From positions 1 to 38,425 of the forward strand of contig JAEWHT010000074.1 in assembly GCA_023387695.1 (NCBI GenBank): a stretch of DNA of 38,425 nucleotides. Reading direction: 5' to 3'. The stretch is from Pseudomonadota bacterium (lineage in GTDB: Bacteria; Pseudomonadota; Alphaproteobacteria; Rhizobiales; Xanthobacteraceae). Both the position numbers and the translations under genes were made by a program. This document shows positions 23,823-32,231 of this stretch, piece after piece; positions within the stretch are counted from its first letter, which is position 1; each line of letters opens with the position of its first letter. Below the pieces are notes generated by a model that saw only the letters and a list, made by a program, of their open reading frames with translations, had not been told where the DNA came from and made no database searches.

Positions 23823-23851
23823 CTTGTCGTACAAGCCATGTCGTACAAGCC
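23823..23851. promoter_or_regulatory. Tandem operator-like repeat upstream of matB
   Basis: TGTCGTACAAGCC occurs twice in tandem (23825-23837 and 23839-23851), with a one-base gap. Counting the two bases before it, the first copy is part of CTTGTCGTACAAG, a perfect inverted repeat of 5-bp arms around CGT; the second is the same with one change. The motif resembles TTGT-n-ACAA sites used by GntR/FadR-type regulators such as MatR of rhizobial malonate genes. It ends 21 bp before the matB start and lies 64 bp upstream of the SDR start. Confidence 0.5.
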
Positions 23852-23872
23852 TTGCGGTCGAGGAAATCTTGC

Positions 23873-25402
23873 ATGAACCCAGCAGCCAACGCCAACCTGT
23901 TTTCCCGCCTGTTCGATGGCCTCGATAACCCCAAACGCCTCGCGATCGAGACGCAGGACGGCGCCCATATCAGCTATGGTGATCTGATCGCGCGGGCAGG
24001 CCAAATGGCGAATGTGCTGGTCGCGCGCGGCGTGAAGCCTGGCGACCGCGTTGCGGTGCAGGTTGAAAAATCCGTCGCCAATATCGTGCTGTATCTCGGC
24101 ACTGTCAGGGCCGGCGCGGTCTATCTGCCGCTCAACACCGCCTATACGCTCAACGAGCTCGATTACTTCATCGGCGATGCCGAGCCGTCGCTGGTGGTCT
24201 GCGACCCCTCCAAGGCCGAGGGCCTTGCCCCGATCGCCGCCAAGGTGAAGGCCAAGGTCGAGACGCTCGGAGCTGACGGCAAGGGCTCGCTAACCGAAGC
24301 AGCCGACAAGGCGAGCAGCGAGTTCACCACCGTCTCGCGCACAAACGACGATCTCGCCGCGATCCTCTACACATCAGGCACCACCGGACGCTCCAAGGGC
24401 GCCATGCTGAGCCACGACAATCTCGCGTCGAACTCGCTCTCGCTCGTCGATTACTGGCGCTTCACCCACAAGGACGTGCTGATCCACGCGCTGCCGATCT
24501 ATCACACGCACGGCCTGTTCGTGGCGACCAATGTGACGCTGTTCTCGCGCGCGTCGATGATCTTCTTGCCGAAGCTCGACTCGGACCTGATCGTCAAGCT
24601 GATGGCGCGCGCCACGGTGCTGATGGGCGTGCCGACCTTCTACACGCGGCTTCTTCAGAACCCCGCGCTGTCGAAGGAGACGACCAAGCACATGCGTCTC
24701 TTCATCTCGGGCTCCGCCCCGCTGCTGGCCGAGACCCATCGCGAATGGTCGGCGCGCACCGGCCACGCCGTGCTCGAGCGCTACGGCATGACCGAGACCA
24801 ACATGAACACGTCGAACCCCTATGACGGCGAGCGCGTTCCCGGCGCGGTCGGCTTTCCCTTGCCCGGCGTTTCCGTTCGCGTGACCGAGCCCGAAACCGG
24901 CAAGGAGCTGCCGCGCGACGAGATCGGCATGATCGAGGTCAAAGGTCCGAACGTGTTCAAAGGCTATTGGCGCATGCCGGAGAAGACCAAGTCCGAATTC
25001 CGGCCCGACGGCTTCTTCATCACTGGCGACCTCGGCAAGATCGACGACAAGGGCTACGTCCACATTCTCGGTCGCGGCAAGGATCTCGTGATCTCCGGCG
25101 GCTTCAACGTCTATCCGAAGGAAATCGAGAGCGAGATCGACGCCATGCCCGGCGTGGTCGAGTCCGCCGTGATCGGCGTGCCGCACGCGGACTTCGGCGA
25201 AGGCGTCACCGCCGTTCTCGTCTGCAACAAAGGCGCGGAGATTACTGAAGCCGCGGTGCTGAAGGCACTCGACGGCCGTCTGGCAAAATTCAAGATGCCC
25301 AAGCGCGTCTTCGTCGTCGACGAACTGCCGCGCAACACCATGGGCAAGGTGCAGAAGAACGTGCTGCGGGATACGTACAGGGATATTTACGCGAAGAAAT
25401 AG
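23873..25402 (+). CDS. matB: Malonyl-CoA synthetase MatB
   Basis: MatB activates malonate (and methylmalonate) to the CoA ester with ATP through an acyl-adenylate. The 509-residue product is an ANL-family enzyme close in form to the Rhodopseudomonas MatB. Motifs: ILYTSGTTGRSKGAMLSHDN (about 165-184), RYGMTETNMNTSNPY (about 303-317), TGDLGKIDDKGYVHILGRGK (about 384-403), ISGGFNVYPKEIE, and the C-terminal PRNTMGKVQKN with catalytic K492. The start at 23873 has GAGGA upstream; an extension to 23852 would enter the repeat. No matA or matC is adjacent. The gene after it may share its transcript. The catalytic Lys is the site acetylated in the R. palustris homologue, as I recall. Confidence 0.93.
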   Translation: MNPAANANLFSRLFDGLDNPKRLAIETQDGAHISYGDLIARAGQMANVLVARGVKPGDRVAVQVEKSVANIVLYLGTVRAGAVYLPLNTAYTLNELDYFIGDAEPSLVVCDPSKAEGLAPIAAKVKAKVETLGADGKGSLTEAADKASSEFTTVSRTNDDLAAILYTSGTTGRSKGAMLSHDNLASNSLSLVDYWRFTHKDVLIHALPIYHTHGLFVATNVTLFSRASMIFLPKLDSDLIVKLMARATVLMGVPTFYTRLLQNPALSKETTKHMRLFISGSAPLLAETHREWSARTGHAVLERYGMTETNMNTSNPYDGERVPGAVGFPLPGVSVRVTEPETGKELPRDEIGMIEVKGPNVFKGYWRMPEKTKSEFRPDGFFITGDLGKIDDKGYVHILGRGKDLVISGGFNVYPKEIESEIDAMPGVVESAVIGVPHADFGEGVTAVLVCNKGAEITEAAVLKALDGRLAKFKMPKRVFVVDELPRNTMGKVQKNVLRDTYRDIYAKK

Positions 25403-25430
25403 GGGCGAATGCTCCGGGCCCGGGGGGAAC

Positions 25431-25928
25431 ATGAAACGAGAGCAGGCGGTCCAGATTAATGATCACCTCCTTGATGCCTACGCGGCATTGGATCGAGCCC
25501 GAATGGCGATCGCAGGGCTCGCCAAAGCCGAGCGGATCAAGCTGGGGGACTCGCTCTACGACATCCTTGACGCACTGGAGGACGAGTTACTCCAGCCGAT
25601 TTACGACCAGTATCTGGACCTCGAGCCTCCAAAGTCAGATCGAGAAGCTTACGAATACATCTGCGAGCTCACGTGGGACGAGGTGCAGCTCCCGCCCGGA
25701 GTCAGCGAGCAGCAACTGGACGAGATCATTTTCTCGGTCCTGAAGTCGACGTGGCGGAAGACCTCGATGATGGCCACCTGTGGGATGGAGCGCTGCGAAG
25801 AGCTTGGATTGCCGATCGATGACAAGATGATTGCGGCGCGATTGAAAGTGCTTTCGGATTCCGATCGCATCGAAGGCATCGGCAATCTCCAATCGTGGTT
25901 CCACAGCGAAGTGCGATTGAAGGACTAA
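25431..25928 (+). CDS. DUF3658-like hypothetical protein
   Basis: The 165-residue soluble product has a helical N-terminal region (VQINDHLLDAYAALDRARMA) and a C-terminal end, MIAARLKVLSDSDRIEGIGN followed by LQSWFHSEVRL, that resembles the DUF3658 end (a helix-turn-helix-like unit followed by an arginine-valine-arginine-leucine sort of strand). Two cysteines lie in MATCGMERCEELG. GGGGGAA before the ATG supports the start. It follows matB by 28 bp on the same strand and may be cotranscribed. The DNA is somewhat AT-richer than matB. The function is unknown and the family match is from memory of its pattern. Confidence 0.68.
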   Translation: MKREQAVQINDHLLDAYAALDRARMAIAGLAKAERIKLGDSLYDILDALEDELLQPIYDQYLDLEPPKSDREAYEYICELTWDEVQLPPGVSEQQLDEIIFSVLKSTWRKTSMMATCGMERCEELGLPIDDKMIAARLKVLSDSDRIEGIGNLQSWFHSEVRLKD

Positions 25929-25962
25929 TCGCCTTACGGTTTTTGGACTTTGCTCTCTCCGC

Positions 25963-26049
25963 CGTCATTGCGAGGAGCTCTTGCGACGAAGCAATCCAGA
26001 CTGCCTCCGCGGACGGATTCTGGATTGCTTCGCTGCGCTCGCAATGACG
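25963..26049. repeat. Palindromic repeat, CGTCATTGCGAG family
   Basis: Outer arms CGTCATTGCGAG and CTCGCAATGACG are perfect over 12 bp. The inner arms CGAAGCAATCCAGA (25987-26000) and TCTGGATTGCTTCG (26019-26032) are perfect over 14 bp. It lies between the convergent ends of the DUF3658-like gene and the substrate-binding protein gene and is of a family spread through Bradyrhizobium intergenic DNA. Confidence 0.9.
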
Positions 26050-26060
26050 GAGCGCGCGCC

Positions 26061-27041
26061 CTACTCGATCACTTTGTCCGCGATCGCCAGCAATGTCGGC
26101 GGCATGGAAAGCCCTAATGCGCTTGCGGTCTTCAGGTTGAGCCAGAGCTCGATGCCGGTCGGCTGCTCGACAGGCAGGTCGGCCGGACTAGCACCGTCGA
26201 GGATCCGCTTCACATAGTCGCCGACGCGGACCAGCAGCTTTCGGCGCGGCGGGCCGTAAGCGAGCAATCCGTTTAGATCGACCATCTCCGGGTAGGTGGA
26301 AAAGAACGGGAGTTTGTGTCCCATGGCGAACGCCGAAATTCGATCACCCAGATCGATATTGGCCGCATCCGAGATCAAATGAAGCGCATCCGGCTTTGAC
26401 GAATTCAGCGCAGCCAACGCCGGATCGAGTTCTTCGGGCGACCGCACGGTGACCGAAGTGACCGTCATGCCGAGTGCCCCGGCGCGCGTGCGGAAGTTGT
26501 CGAGCATCAACGTATTGGATGAATTGGCCGGATTCGAGATGACGGCGAGCGTACTGGCCTTCGGCAGGATCGCGCGCAAGAATTCCAATATCTTCGGCGT
26601 CAGGTCCTCATTCAGTGTTGCGACGCCGGTGGTGTAGCCGCCCGGATGCGCAAGACTCGCGATCAGGCCGGTGCCGACGGGATCGTTGATGGCCGCCATC
26701 ACGACGGGAATCGGCGGGTTGAGCGCCTGGGCTGCGCGGACGCCGGCGATGGTCGTCGGGAGAATCATCCTGGCGCCAGCCTGCACCAACTCGCGGGCCA
26801 GATCGGGGAAGCGATCATAGTGTCCCACGGCATAGCGGCCTTCGATTACGTAGTCGCGGCTTTCGGTAAGCCCCTTGGCGCTGAAACCTTCGCTCAGATC
26901 TGCGAGATAGGCCCTGGCCATCGCAGAGCCCTCGGCGCCAGCAAAAAGGAAGCCGAGACGGGCAGGTGCTCGCTGCGCGCGCGCCGCGATCGGCGAGATG
27001 GCCGCGCCACCGATCGCCAGCAGGAGATCGCGCCGCCTCAT
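26061..27041 (-). CDS. ABC-type substrate-binding protein (TrpX-like family)
   Basis: The 326-residue product is of the ABC_sub_bind family (PF04392-like). The N terminus MRRRDLLLAIGGAAISPIAA is a Tat-type signal ending ARA. The mature part shows the two-lobed pattern: RLGFLFAGAEG, VEGRYAVGHYDRFPDLAREL-like region, NPPIPVVMAAINDPVGTGLI, LAHPGGYTTGVATL, and near the end VEQPTGIELWLNLKTASALG. Such orphan binding proteins without permease or ATPase are very common in Bradyrhizobium; none is encoded nearby. The ligand is unknown. A TauE/SafE permease gene lies 64 bp upstream on the same strand, which may be cotranscribed. Confidence 0.87.
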   Translation of the reverse strand: MRRRDLLLAIGGAAISPIAARAQRAPARLGFLFAGAEGSAMARAYLADLSEGFSAKGLTESRDYVIEGRYAVGHYDRFPDLARELVQAGARMILPTTIAGVRAAQALNPPIPVVMAAINDPVGTGLIASLAHPGGYTTGVATLNEDLTPKILEFLRAILPKASTLAVISNPANSSNTLMLDNFRTRAGALGMTVTSVTVRSPEELDPALAALNSSKPDALHLISDAANIDLGDRISAFAMGHKLPFFSTYPEMVDLNGLLAYGPPRRKLLVRVGDYVKRILDGASPADLPVEQPTGIELWLNLKTASALGLSMPPTLLAIADKVIE

Positions 27042-27105
27042 CTGGCAGCCCCGTCAACGGTCGTGTCGATCATGCATTGCGCCCCTATGAGAGGTGGGGC
27101 GATGA

Positions 27106-27966
27106 CTAATGCCCGCCGATCAGACCTATCACAAACCTGCTGCCCACGAGAAACAGATAACAGCCGAACGCGACCTCGAGCGTCCGCTTCGACATCGCAT
27201 GCGCGGCTCGCACGCCGAGCGGCGCGGTGATGAGGCTCATCGGCATCACCAGCACGGCGCCGATCAGCGAGACGTAACCGAGCGCGAACGGGATTTGCAG
27301 CGCGGAGACGCTGGGATAGGTCGCAGCCGCCGGCCAACCCGCATAGATGTAGCCGAGCGCGCCGGGGATCGAGATCAGCACGGCGAGTGCTGACGAGGTC
27401 GCCACTGCCTGATGGATCGGGCGGCCGTAGAAGGTCATCAGCAGATTCGAAAATAGTCCGCCGCCGATGCCCATCAGCGTCGATAAAATGCCGACGCAGA
27501 AGCCGTAGATGCGCATCAACGGGCCCTGCGGGAGATCATCACCGAGCTTCCAGCTCTCGCGGGCGAAGATGAGCCGGGCCGACGCCGAATAAGCGACCGC
27601 AACGAACACGATCTTGAACAGCCGCTCCGGCGCGTAGCGCGCGATCACGCTTCCCGCGACCACGCCGATGAGGATCGGCAGCCACCACACGCGGATAATC
27701 GATAGATCGACAGCGCCGCGCTTGTAATGCGCCTGGAACGAACGGATCGACGTCGGAATGATCACGGCGAGCGACGTGCCGACGCAGAGCGGCATGCGTA
27801 CTTCGAGCGGCACGCCGGCGATGCGGAAGCATTCGTAAAACACCGGCACGAGAATCGCGCCGCCACCGATGCCGAACACGCCGGCCAAAAATCCGGAGAG
27901 CGCGCCGACTGCGATCAGCAGCAATGCGAGCTCGACGAGCTCCCTGATATCAAGACCTGCGATCAC
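27106..27966 (-). CDS. TauE/SafE family permease
   Basis: The 286-residue membrane protein has about eight TM segments and matches the TauE/SafE group, which exports sulfite, sulfoacetate or related anions. The two repeats carry glycine-rich motifs: SGFLAGVFGIGGGAILVPVF and GFCVGILSTLMGIGGGLFSN. The YAGWPAAATY region is the usual linker. The start is probably the GTG at 27966, with G-rich sequence upstream; the frame stays open to 28329, but that part has no membrane or family features. The substrate is not known. It is upstream of the ABC-type binding protein gene and divergent from sdhC. Confidence 0.85.
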   Translation of the reverse strand: MIAGLDIRELVELALLLIAVGALSGFLAGVFGIGGGAILVPVFYECFRIAGVPLEVRMPLCVGTSLAVIIPTSIRSFQAHYKRGAVDLSIIRVWWLPILIGVVAGSVIARYAPERLFKIVFVAVAYSASARLIFARESWKLGDDLPQGPLMRIYGFCVGILSTLMGIGGGLFSNLLMTFYGRPIHQAVATSSALAVLISIPGALGYIYAGWPAAATYPSVSALQIPFALGYVSLIGAVLVMPMSLITAPLGVRAAHAMSKRTLEVAFGCYLFLVGSRFVIGLIGGH

Positions 27967-28489
27967 CCGGACCTGCCCCCGACGACTAGCCGCAATCCCT
28001 TCCGGTTCGTTTGCCCGGAACGCGCTGCGTTTGAAGCTGTAGGCGATCCGATTTACGCGGTCGACGCACTCAACTTTCCGGCTAGGGTGGATTGCAGAGT
28101 CCGCATATCCTCCGCCTGACGGAAAATCGATGCGCAGGACGGAAATCTGAAGTCGACGAGCGGCCATCCGCATAGCGGCAGGGGTCATGAACTGACTAGT
28201 TCGAACCGGCGCCTCCGGTTGGCGGGTTAGAGCCGTTCCAATAGTAATTTCAATGCGCCTCGCCGATCGGTCCAAAGGATGAATTGATGTTCCATCCTTC
28301 CTCGGTGCACCATCTCTCTGGTATACCAAGCCCCTGATTGGCCTTGGTTCATCAAGGGTCTAGAGCTGAACGCCGGTTCGATTTATGGCGATTTGGTGAT
28401 TGCGCAGGCCAAATCGACTCCGTAAATAGAGCCGACCTTTCGCGATCCCCGCGCGCCCCCTGCTGGGCCGCCATAAACATCAAAAGCCC
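27967..28489. other. Intergenic region between the TauE/SafE gene and sdhC
   Basis: These 523 bp separate divergent genes and should hold both promoters, but I cannot assign hexamers. Two short inverted repeats are seen on the sdhC side: CCTTG/CAAGG (28342-28346 and 28353-28357) and CGATTTGG/CCAAATCG (28389-28396 and 28409-28416). ORFs here look like shadows. No ribosome binding site of good quality precedes sdhC (AAAAGCCC before the ATG). Confidence 0.5.
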
Positions 28490-28891
28490 ATGACCGCACG
28501 GATCGAACGACCGCTTTCACCACACATGCAAGTCTATCGCTGGACGTTGACGATGGCGCTGTCCATCGTCCACCGCGCCACCGGTATCGCCCTTTACGTC
28601 GGGACCCTGCTGCTGGCCTGGTGGCTGATCGCAGCCGCTTCCGGCTCAGCCGCCGCCTATTCCAACGTGCAGGCCTTCACCGGCAGCATCATCGGCCGGC
28701 TCATCGTGTTCGGTTACACCTGGGCGCTGATGCACCACATGCTGAGCGGCATTCGGCACTTCGTGTGGGATCTCGGCTTCGGCTTCAAGGCCAATGAGCG
28801 TGAAGCACTGACCTGGGGCGCGCTGATCGGCGGCATCGCGCTGACGATCCTGATCTGGATCATCGCCTACGCGATCGGAGGTGTGCGATGA
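28490..28891 (+). CDS. sdhC: Succinate dehydrogenase cytochrome b556 subunit
   Basis: SdhC is one of two membrane anchors of complex II and binds haem b and ubiquinone with SdhD. The 133-residue product has the family start RPLSPHMQVYRWTLTMALSI followed by VHRATGIALY (quinone-site Ser and Arg), three TM segments, and the haem-ligand region MHHMLSGIRHFVWDLGFGF with H83 as likely ligand. It is the first gene of sdhCDAB; its end overlaps sdhD by 4 bp (ATGA). Confidence 0.96.
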   Translation: MTARIERPLSPHMQVYRWTLTMALSIVHRATGIALYVGTLLLAWWLIAAASGSAAAYSNVQAFTGSIIGRLIVFGYTWALMHHMLSGIRHFVWDLGFGFKANEREALTWGALIGGIALTILIWIIAYAIGGVR

Positions 28892-29292
28892 GCGCAGCCG
28901 ACACGCCGAAGCGCAGCATGCGCACCCCGCTTGGCCGCGTCCGCAATCTCGGCGCCGCGCATTCGGGAACCTCTGATTTCTGGCGCCAGCGCCTCACGGG
29001 CGTCGCGATGACCTTGTTGATGCTGCCGGTGATCATCGTCATCATGATGACGCTCGGCAGCAACCAGGCCGGCGCCAAGGTGATCCTCGGCTCGCTGCCG
29101 ATCGCAGTGATCATGATGCTCTTCATCGTCGCCAGCACCTGGCACATGAAGATCGGCATGCAGGTCGTGATCGAGGACTACGTCCACAACGAGAAGCTGA
29201 AGCTCGTCTCGGTCATGCTCAACAACTTCTTCTCGATCGCCGTGGCACTCGCCTCGATCTACGCGATCATCAAGATCTCATCCGGAGTGTAA
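28888..29292 (+). CDS. sdhD: Succinate dehydrogenase hydrophobic membrane anchor subunit
   Basis: SdhD is the second membrane anchor of complex II. The 134-residue product begins with a soluble stretch that carries the family RTPLGRVRNLGAAHSGTSDF and WRQRLTGVAM, then three TM segments (about 40-60, 65-90 with STWHMKIGMQVVIEDY giving a haem/quinone-side His, and 105-130). The start overlaps the sdhC stop by 4 bp, and sdhA begins 3 bp after its stop, so the genes are translationally coupled. Confidence 0.95.
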   Translation: MSAADTPKRSMRTPLGRVRNLGAAHSGTSDFWRQRLTGVAMTLLMLPVIIVIMMTLGSNQAGAKVILGSLPIAVIMMLFIVASTWHMKIGMQVVIEDYVHNEKLKLVSVMLNNFFSIAVALASIYAIIKISSGV

Positions 29293-29295
29293 GCC

Positions 29296-31131
29296 ATGGC
29301 CAATGAGACGAATGGCAAGGGCAACGGCGCTCCCGCCACCAACGGCAAAGCCTATCCGATCGAAGACCACACCTATGACGTCGTCGTGGTCGGCGCCGGC
29401 GGCGCGGGCCTGCGCGCCACGGTCGGTTGCAGCGAAGCCGGCCTGAAGACGGCCTGCATCACCAAGGTGTTTCCGACCCGCTCGCACACGGTCGCGGCGC
29501 AGGGCGGCATCTCGGCTTCGCTCGGCAACATGCACAAGGACGATTGGCGCTGGCACATGTACGACACCGTGAAGGGGTCGGACTGGCTCGGCGACCAGGA
29601 CGCGATCGAATACATGGTGCGCAACGCGCCCGACGCGGTCTACGAGCTTGAGCATTGGGGCGTGCCGTTCTCGCGCACCGAAGACGGCAAGATCTATCAG
29701 CGCCCGTTCGGCGGCATGACCATGGACTACGGCAAGGGCCAGGCGCAGCGCACTTGCGCTGCCGCGGACCGCACCGGTCACGCCATGCTGCACACGATGT
29801 ATGGCCAGTCGCTGCGCCATGCGGCCGAGTTCTTCATCGAATTCTTCGCCATCGACCTGATCATGGACGATCAGGGCACCTGCCGTGGCGTCATCGCGCT
29901 CAAGCTCGACGACGGCACGCTGCACCGCTTCCGCGCCCAGACCGTGATCCTCGCGACCGGCGGCTATGGCCGCGCCTACGCCTCCTGCACCTCGGCACAC
30001 ACCTGCACCGGCGACGGCGGCGGCATGGTGCTGCGCGCCGGCCTGCCGATGCAGGACATGGAGTTCGTGCAGTTCCACCCGACCGGCATCTACGGCTCGG
30101 GCTGTCTCGTCACTGAAGGTGCGCGCGGCGAAGGCGGTTATCTCGTCAACTCCGAAGGCGAGCGCTTCATGGAGCGCTACGCGCCTTCCGCAAAGGACCT
30201 CGCGTCACGTGACGTCGTCTCGCGCGCGATGACCATCGAGATCCGCGAAGGCCGCGGCGTCGGCAAGAAGAAGGATCACATCTTCCTTCATCTCGACCAT
30301 CTCGATCCCGCGGTTCTCGCCGAGCGCCTGCCGGGCATCTCCGAATCCGCGAAGATCTTCGCCAATGTCGACGTGACGCGCGAGCCGATCCCGATCGTGC
30401 CGACCGTGCACTACAACATGGGCGGCATCCCGACGAACTATCACGGCGAAGTCCTGACCAAGAAGGACGGCGACGACAACGCGATCATCCCGGGCCTGAT
30501 GGCGATCGGCGAAGCCGCTTGCGTCTCCGTGCACGGCGCCAACCGCCTCGGTTCGAACTCGCTGATCGACCTCGTCGTGTTCGGCCGCGCCGCAGCGCTC
30601 CGTCTCGCCGAGAAGCTGACGCCGAACGCCAAGCAGCCCGAGCTGCCGGCGAACTCGTCAGACCTCGCACTCGGCCGCCTCGACCATTATCGCTACGCTT
30701 CGGGCGGCACGCCGACCGCGAAGCTGCGCGAAGGCATGCAGCACGTGATGCAGAACAACTGCGCCGTGTTCCGCACCGGCGACATCCTGAGCGAAGGCCA
30801 GAACCTGATCGAGAAGGTCCACAGCGGCATCACCGACATCGCAGTGTCCGACCGTTCGCTGGTGTGGAATTCGGACTTGGTCGAAACGCTCGAGTTCGAC
30901 AATCTGATCTCGCAGGCGGTGGTGACGATGAACTCCGCCGCCAACCGCACCGAGAGCCGCGGCGCGCATGCGCGCGAGGACTTCTCGGAGCGCGACGACA
31001 AGAACTGGATGAAGCACACGCTGGCCTGGCTGGACGACAACGGCAAGGTCAAGATCGAATACCGCCCGGTTCACGACTACACCATGACCAACGACGTGCA
31101 GTACATTCCGCCGAAAGCGCGCGTGTACTGA
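29296..31131 (+). CDS. sdhA: Succinate dehydrogenase flavoprotein subunit
   Basis: SdhA oxidises succinate to fumarate and carries covalent FAD. The 611-residue product has the dinucleotide fold VVVGAGGAGLRATVG (about 30-44), H64 in SHTVAAQGGISASLGN (FAD attachment), the HPTGI and ARGEGGYLVNS substrate-side blocks, TVHYNMGGIPTNYHG, and the late ANRLGSNSLIDLVVFGRA. The C-terminal end EYRPVHDYTMTNDVQYIPPK is typical. It has normal length, with an N-terminal extension of about 20 Gly/Asn-rich residues before the FAD fold. Confidence 0.98.
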   Translation: MANETNGKGNGAPATNGKAYPIEDHTYDVVVVGAGGAGLRATVGCSEAGLKTACITKVFPTRSHTVAAQGGISASLGNMHKDDWRWHMYDTVKGSDWLGDQDAIEYMVRNAPDAVYELEHWGVPFSRTEDGKIYQRPFGGMTMDYGKGQAQRTCAAADRTGHAMLHTMYGQSLRHAAEFFIEFFAIDLIMDDQGTCRGVIALKLDDGTLHRFRAQTVILATGGYGRAYASCTSAHTCTGDGGGMVLRAGLPMQDMEFVQFHPTGIYGSGCLVTEGARGEGGYLVNSEGERFMERYAPSAKDLASRDVVSRAMTIEIREGRGVGKKKDHIFLHLDHLDPAVLAERLPGISESAKIFANVDVTREPIPIVPTVHYNMGGIPTNYHGEVLTKKDGDDNAIIPGLMAIGEAACVSVHGANRLGSNSLIDLVVFGRAAALRLAEKLTPNAKQPELPANSSDLALGRLDHYRYASGGTPTAKLREGMQHVMQNNCAVFRTGDILSEGQNLIEKVHSGITDIAVSDRSLVWNSDLVETLEFDNLISQAVVTMNSAANRTESRGAHAREDFSERDDKNWMKHTLAWLDDNGKVKIEYRPVHDYTMTNDVQYIPPKARVY

Positions 31132-31155
31132 GCGAACAGCGAAAGCTTTATCGAA

Positions 31156-31938
31156 ATGGTTGAATTCGCACTCCCGAAGAACTCCAAGATCACCAGCGGC
31201 AAGACCTGGCCGAAGCCCGCGGGCGCGACCGAGACGCGCGAGTTTCGCGTCTATCGCTGGAATCCGGATGACGGCAAGAATCCCAGCGTCGACACCTATT
31301 ACGTCGACACCAATGATTGCGGTCCAATGGTCCTGGACGGCCTGATCTGGATCAAGAACCACATCGACCCGTCGCTGACCTTCCGCCGCTCCTGCCGCGA
31401 AGGCGTCTGCGGTTCCTGCGCCATGAACATCGACGGCCAGAACACGCTCGCCTGCACCCGCTCGATGCACGACGTGAAGGACGGCGCGGTGAAGATCAAC
31501 CCGCTGCCGCACCAGCCGGTGGTGAAGGATCTGGTCCCTGACCTGACCAATTTCTACGCCCAGTACGCCTCGGTCGAACCGTGGCTGAAGACGACGTCGC
31601 CGACCCCGCAGAAGGAATGGCGCCAGAGCCACGAGGACCGCGAGAAGCTCGACGGCCTCTACGAGTGCATCCTGTGCGCCTGCTGCTCGACCTCCTGCCC
31701 GAGCTATTGGTGGAACAGCGACCGCTATCTCGGCCCCGCCGCCCTGCTGCAGGCCAACCGCTGGGTGTCCGATTCGCGCGACGAGGCCACCGGCGAGCGG
31801 CTCGACAATCTCGAGGACCCGTTCCGGCTCTATCGCTGCCACACCATCATGAACTGCGCCAAGGCCTGCCCAAAGGGCCTGAACCCGGCGGAAGCCATCG
31901 CCGAGCTCAAGCTCAAGATGGTCGAACGCCAGATCTAA
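31156..31938 (+). CDS. sdhB: Succinate dehydrogenase iron-sulfur subunit
   Basis: SdhB carries electrons from FAD to quinone through three clusters. The 260-residue product has the 2Fe-2S cysteines C80, C85, C88 and C100 (RRSCREGVCGSCAMN...LAC), the 4Fe-4S site C171, C174, C177 and C238 (YECILCACCSTSC...KACP), and the 3Fe-4S site C181, C228 and C234 (SCP...YRCHTIMNCAK). The stop codon is part of a palindromic repeat that begins at 31937. It ends sdhCDAB. Confidence 0.98.
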   Translation: MVEFALPKNSKITSGKTWPKPAGATETREFRVYRWNPDDGKNPSVDTYYVDTNDCGPMVLDGLIWIKNHIDPSLTFRRSCREGVCGSCAMNIDGQNTLACTRSMHDVKDGAVKINPLPHQPVVKDLVPDLTNFYAQYASVEPWLKTTSPTPQKEWRQSHEDREKLDGLYECILCACCSTSCPSYWWNSDRYLGPAALLQANRWVSDSRDEATGERLDNLEDPFRLYRCHTIMNCAKACPKGLNPAEAIAELKLKMVERQI

Positions 31939-32036
31939 AGCGCGATGAGATTGGGATTAATCGTCATCGCGCTTTAGGTTATTGTTTGAGCATGATCTTT
32001 TCGGAAAACCGCTTCACACTTTTCCGGATCATGCTC
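31937..32036. repeat. Two adjacent palindromic repeats after sdhB
   Basis: The first is AAAGCGCGATGA (31937-31948) with TCATCGCGCTTT (31964-31975), perfect over 12 bp and overlapping the sdhB stop. The second is GAGCATGATC (31988-31997) with GATCATGCTC (32027-32036), the core of a well-known alphaproteobacterial intergenic repeat. Together they put two hairpins at the 3' end of the sdh mRNA and may protect it from exonucleases. Confidence 0.92.
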
Positions 32037-32058
32037 TAGGCCCCGTTCACGCTCTCGT

Positions 32059-32085
32059 CCCCGGCCCGCGCGGCCGGGGTTTTTT
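32059..32085 (+). terminator. Terminator of the sdh operon
   Basis: An 8-bp perfect stem (CCCCGGCC with GGCCGGGG), a 5-nt loop and TTTTTT lie 121 bp after sdhB, beyond the palindromic repeats. From 32086 to 32231 I see no gene; it may contain the promoter of the hybrid kinase gene. Confidence 0.93.
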
Positions 32086-32231
32086 GTATGGCCGGGGCGA
32101 TTTTGAGTAAAATTCACCCCGTCCCGCGTCGCGAGCGAACCATAAAAGCACAACCTCCGGTTCCCGCCACAAGTCGCTTCCTTCCTGGCGCGAGATTCAA
32201 GTAAGCTTCCGGTCGAGGGACCGGAGCGACC

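Noticed and set aside
27967..28329. N-terminal extension of the TauE/SafE protein
   Set aside because: The 121 extra residues have no membrane or family features. The GTG at 27966 starts the first TM repeat.
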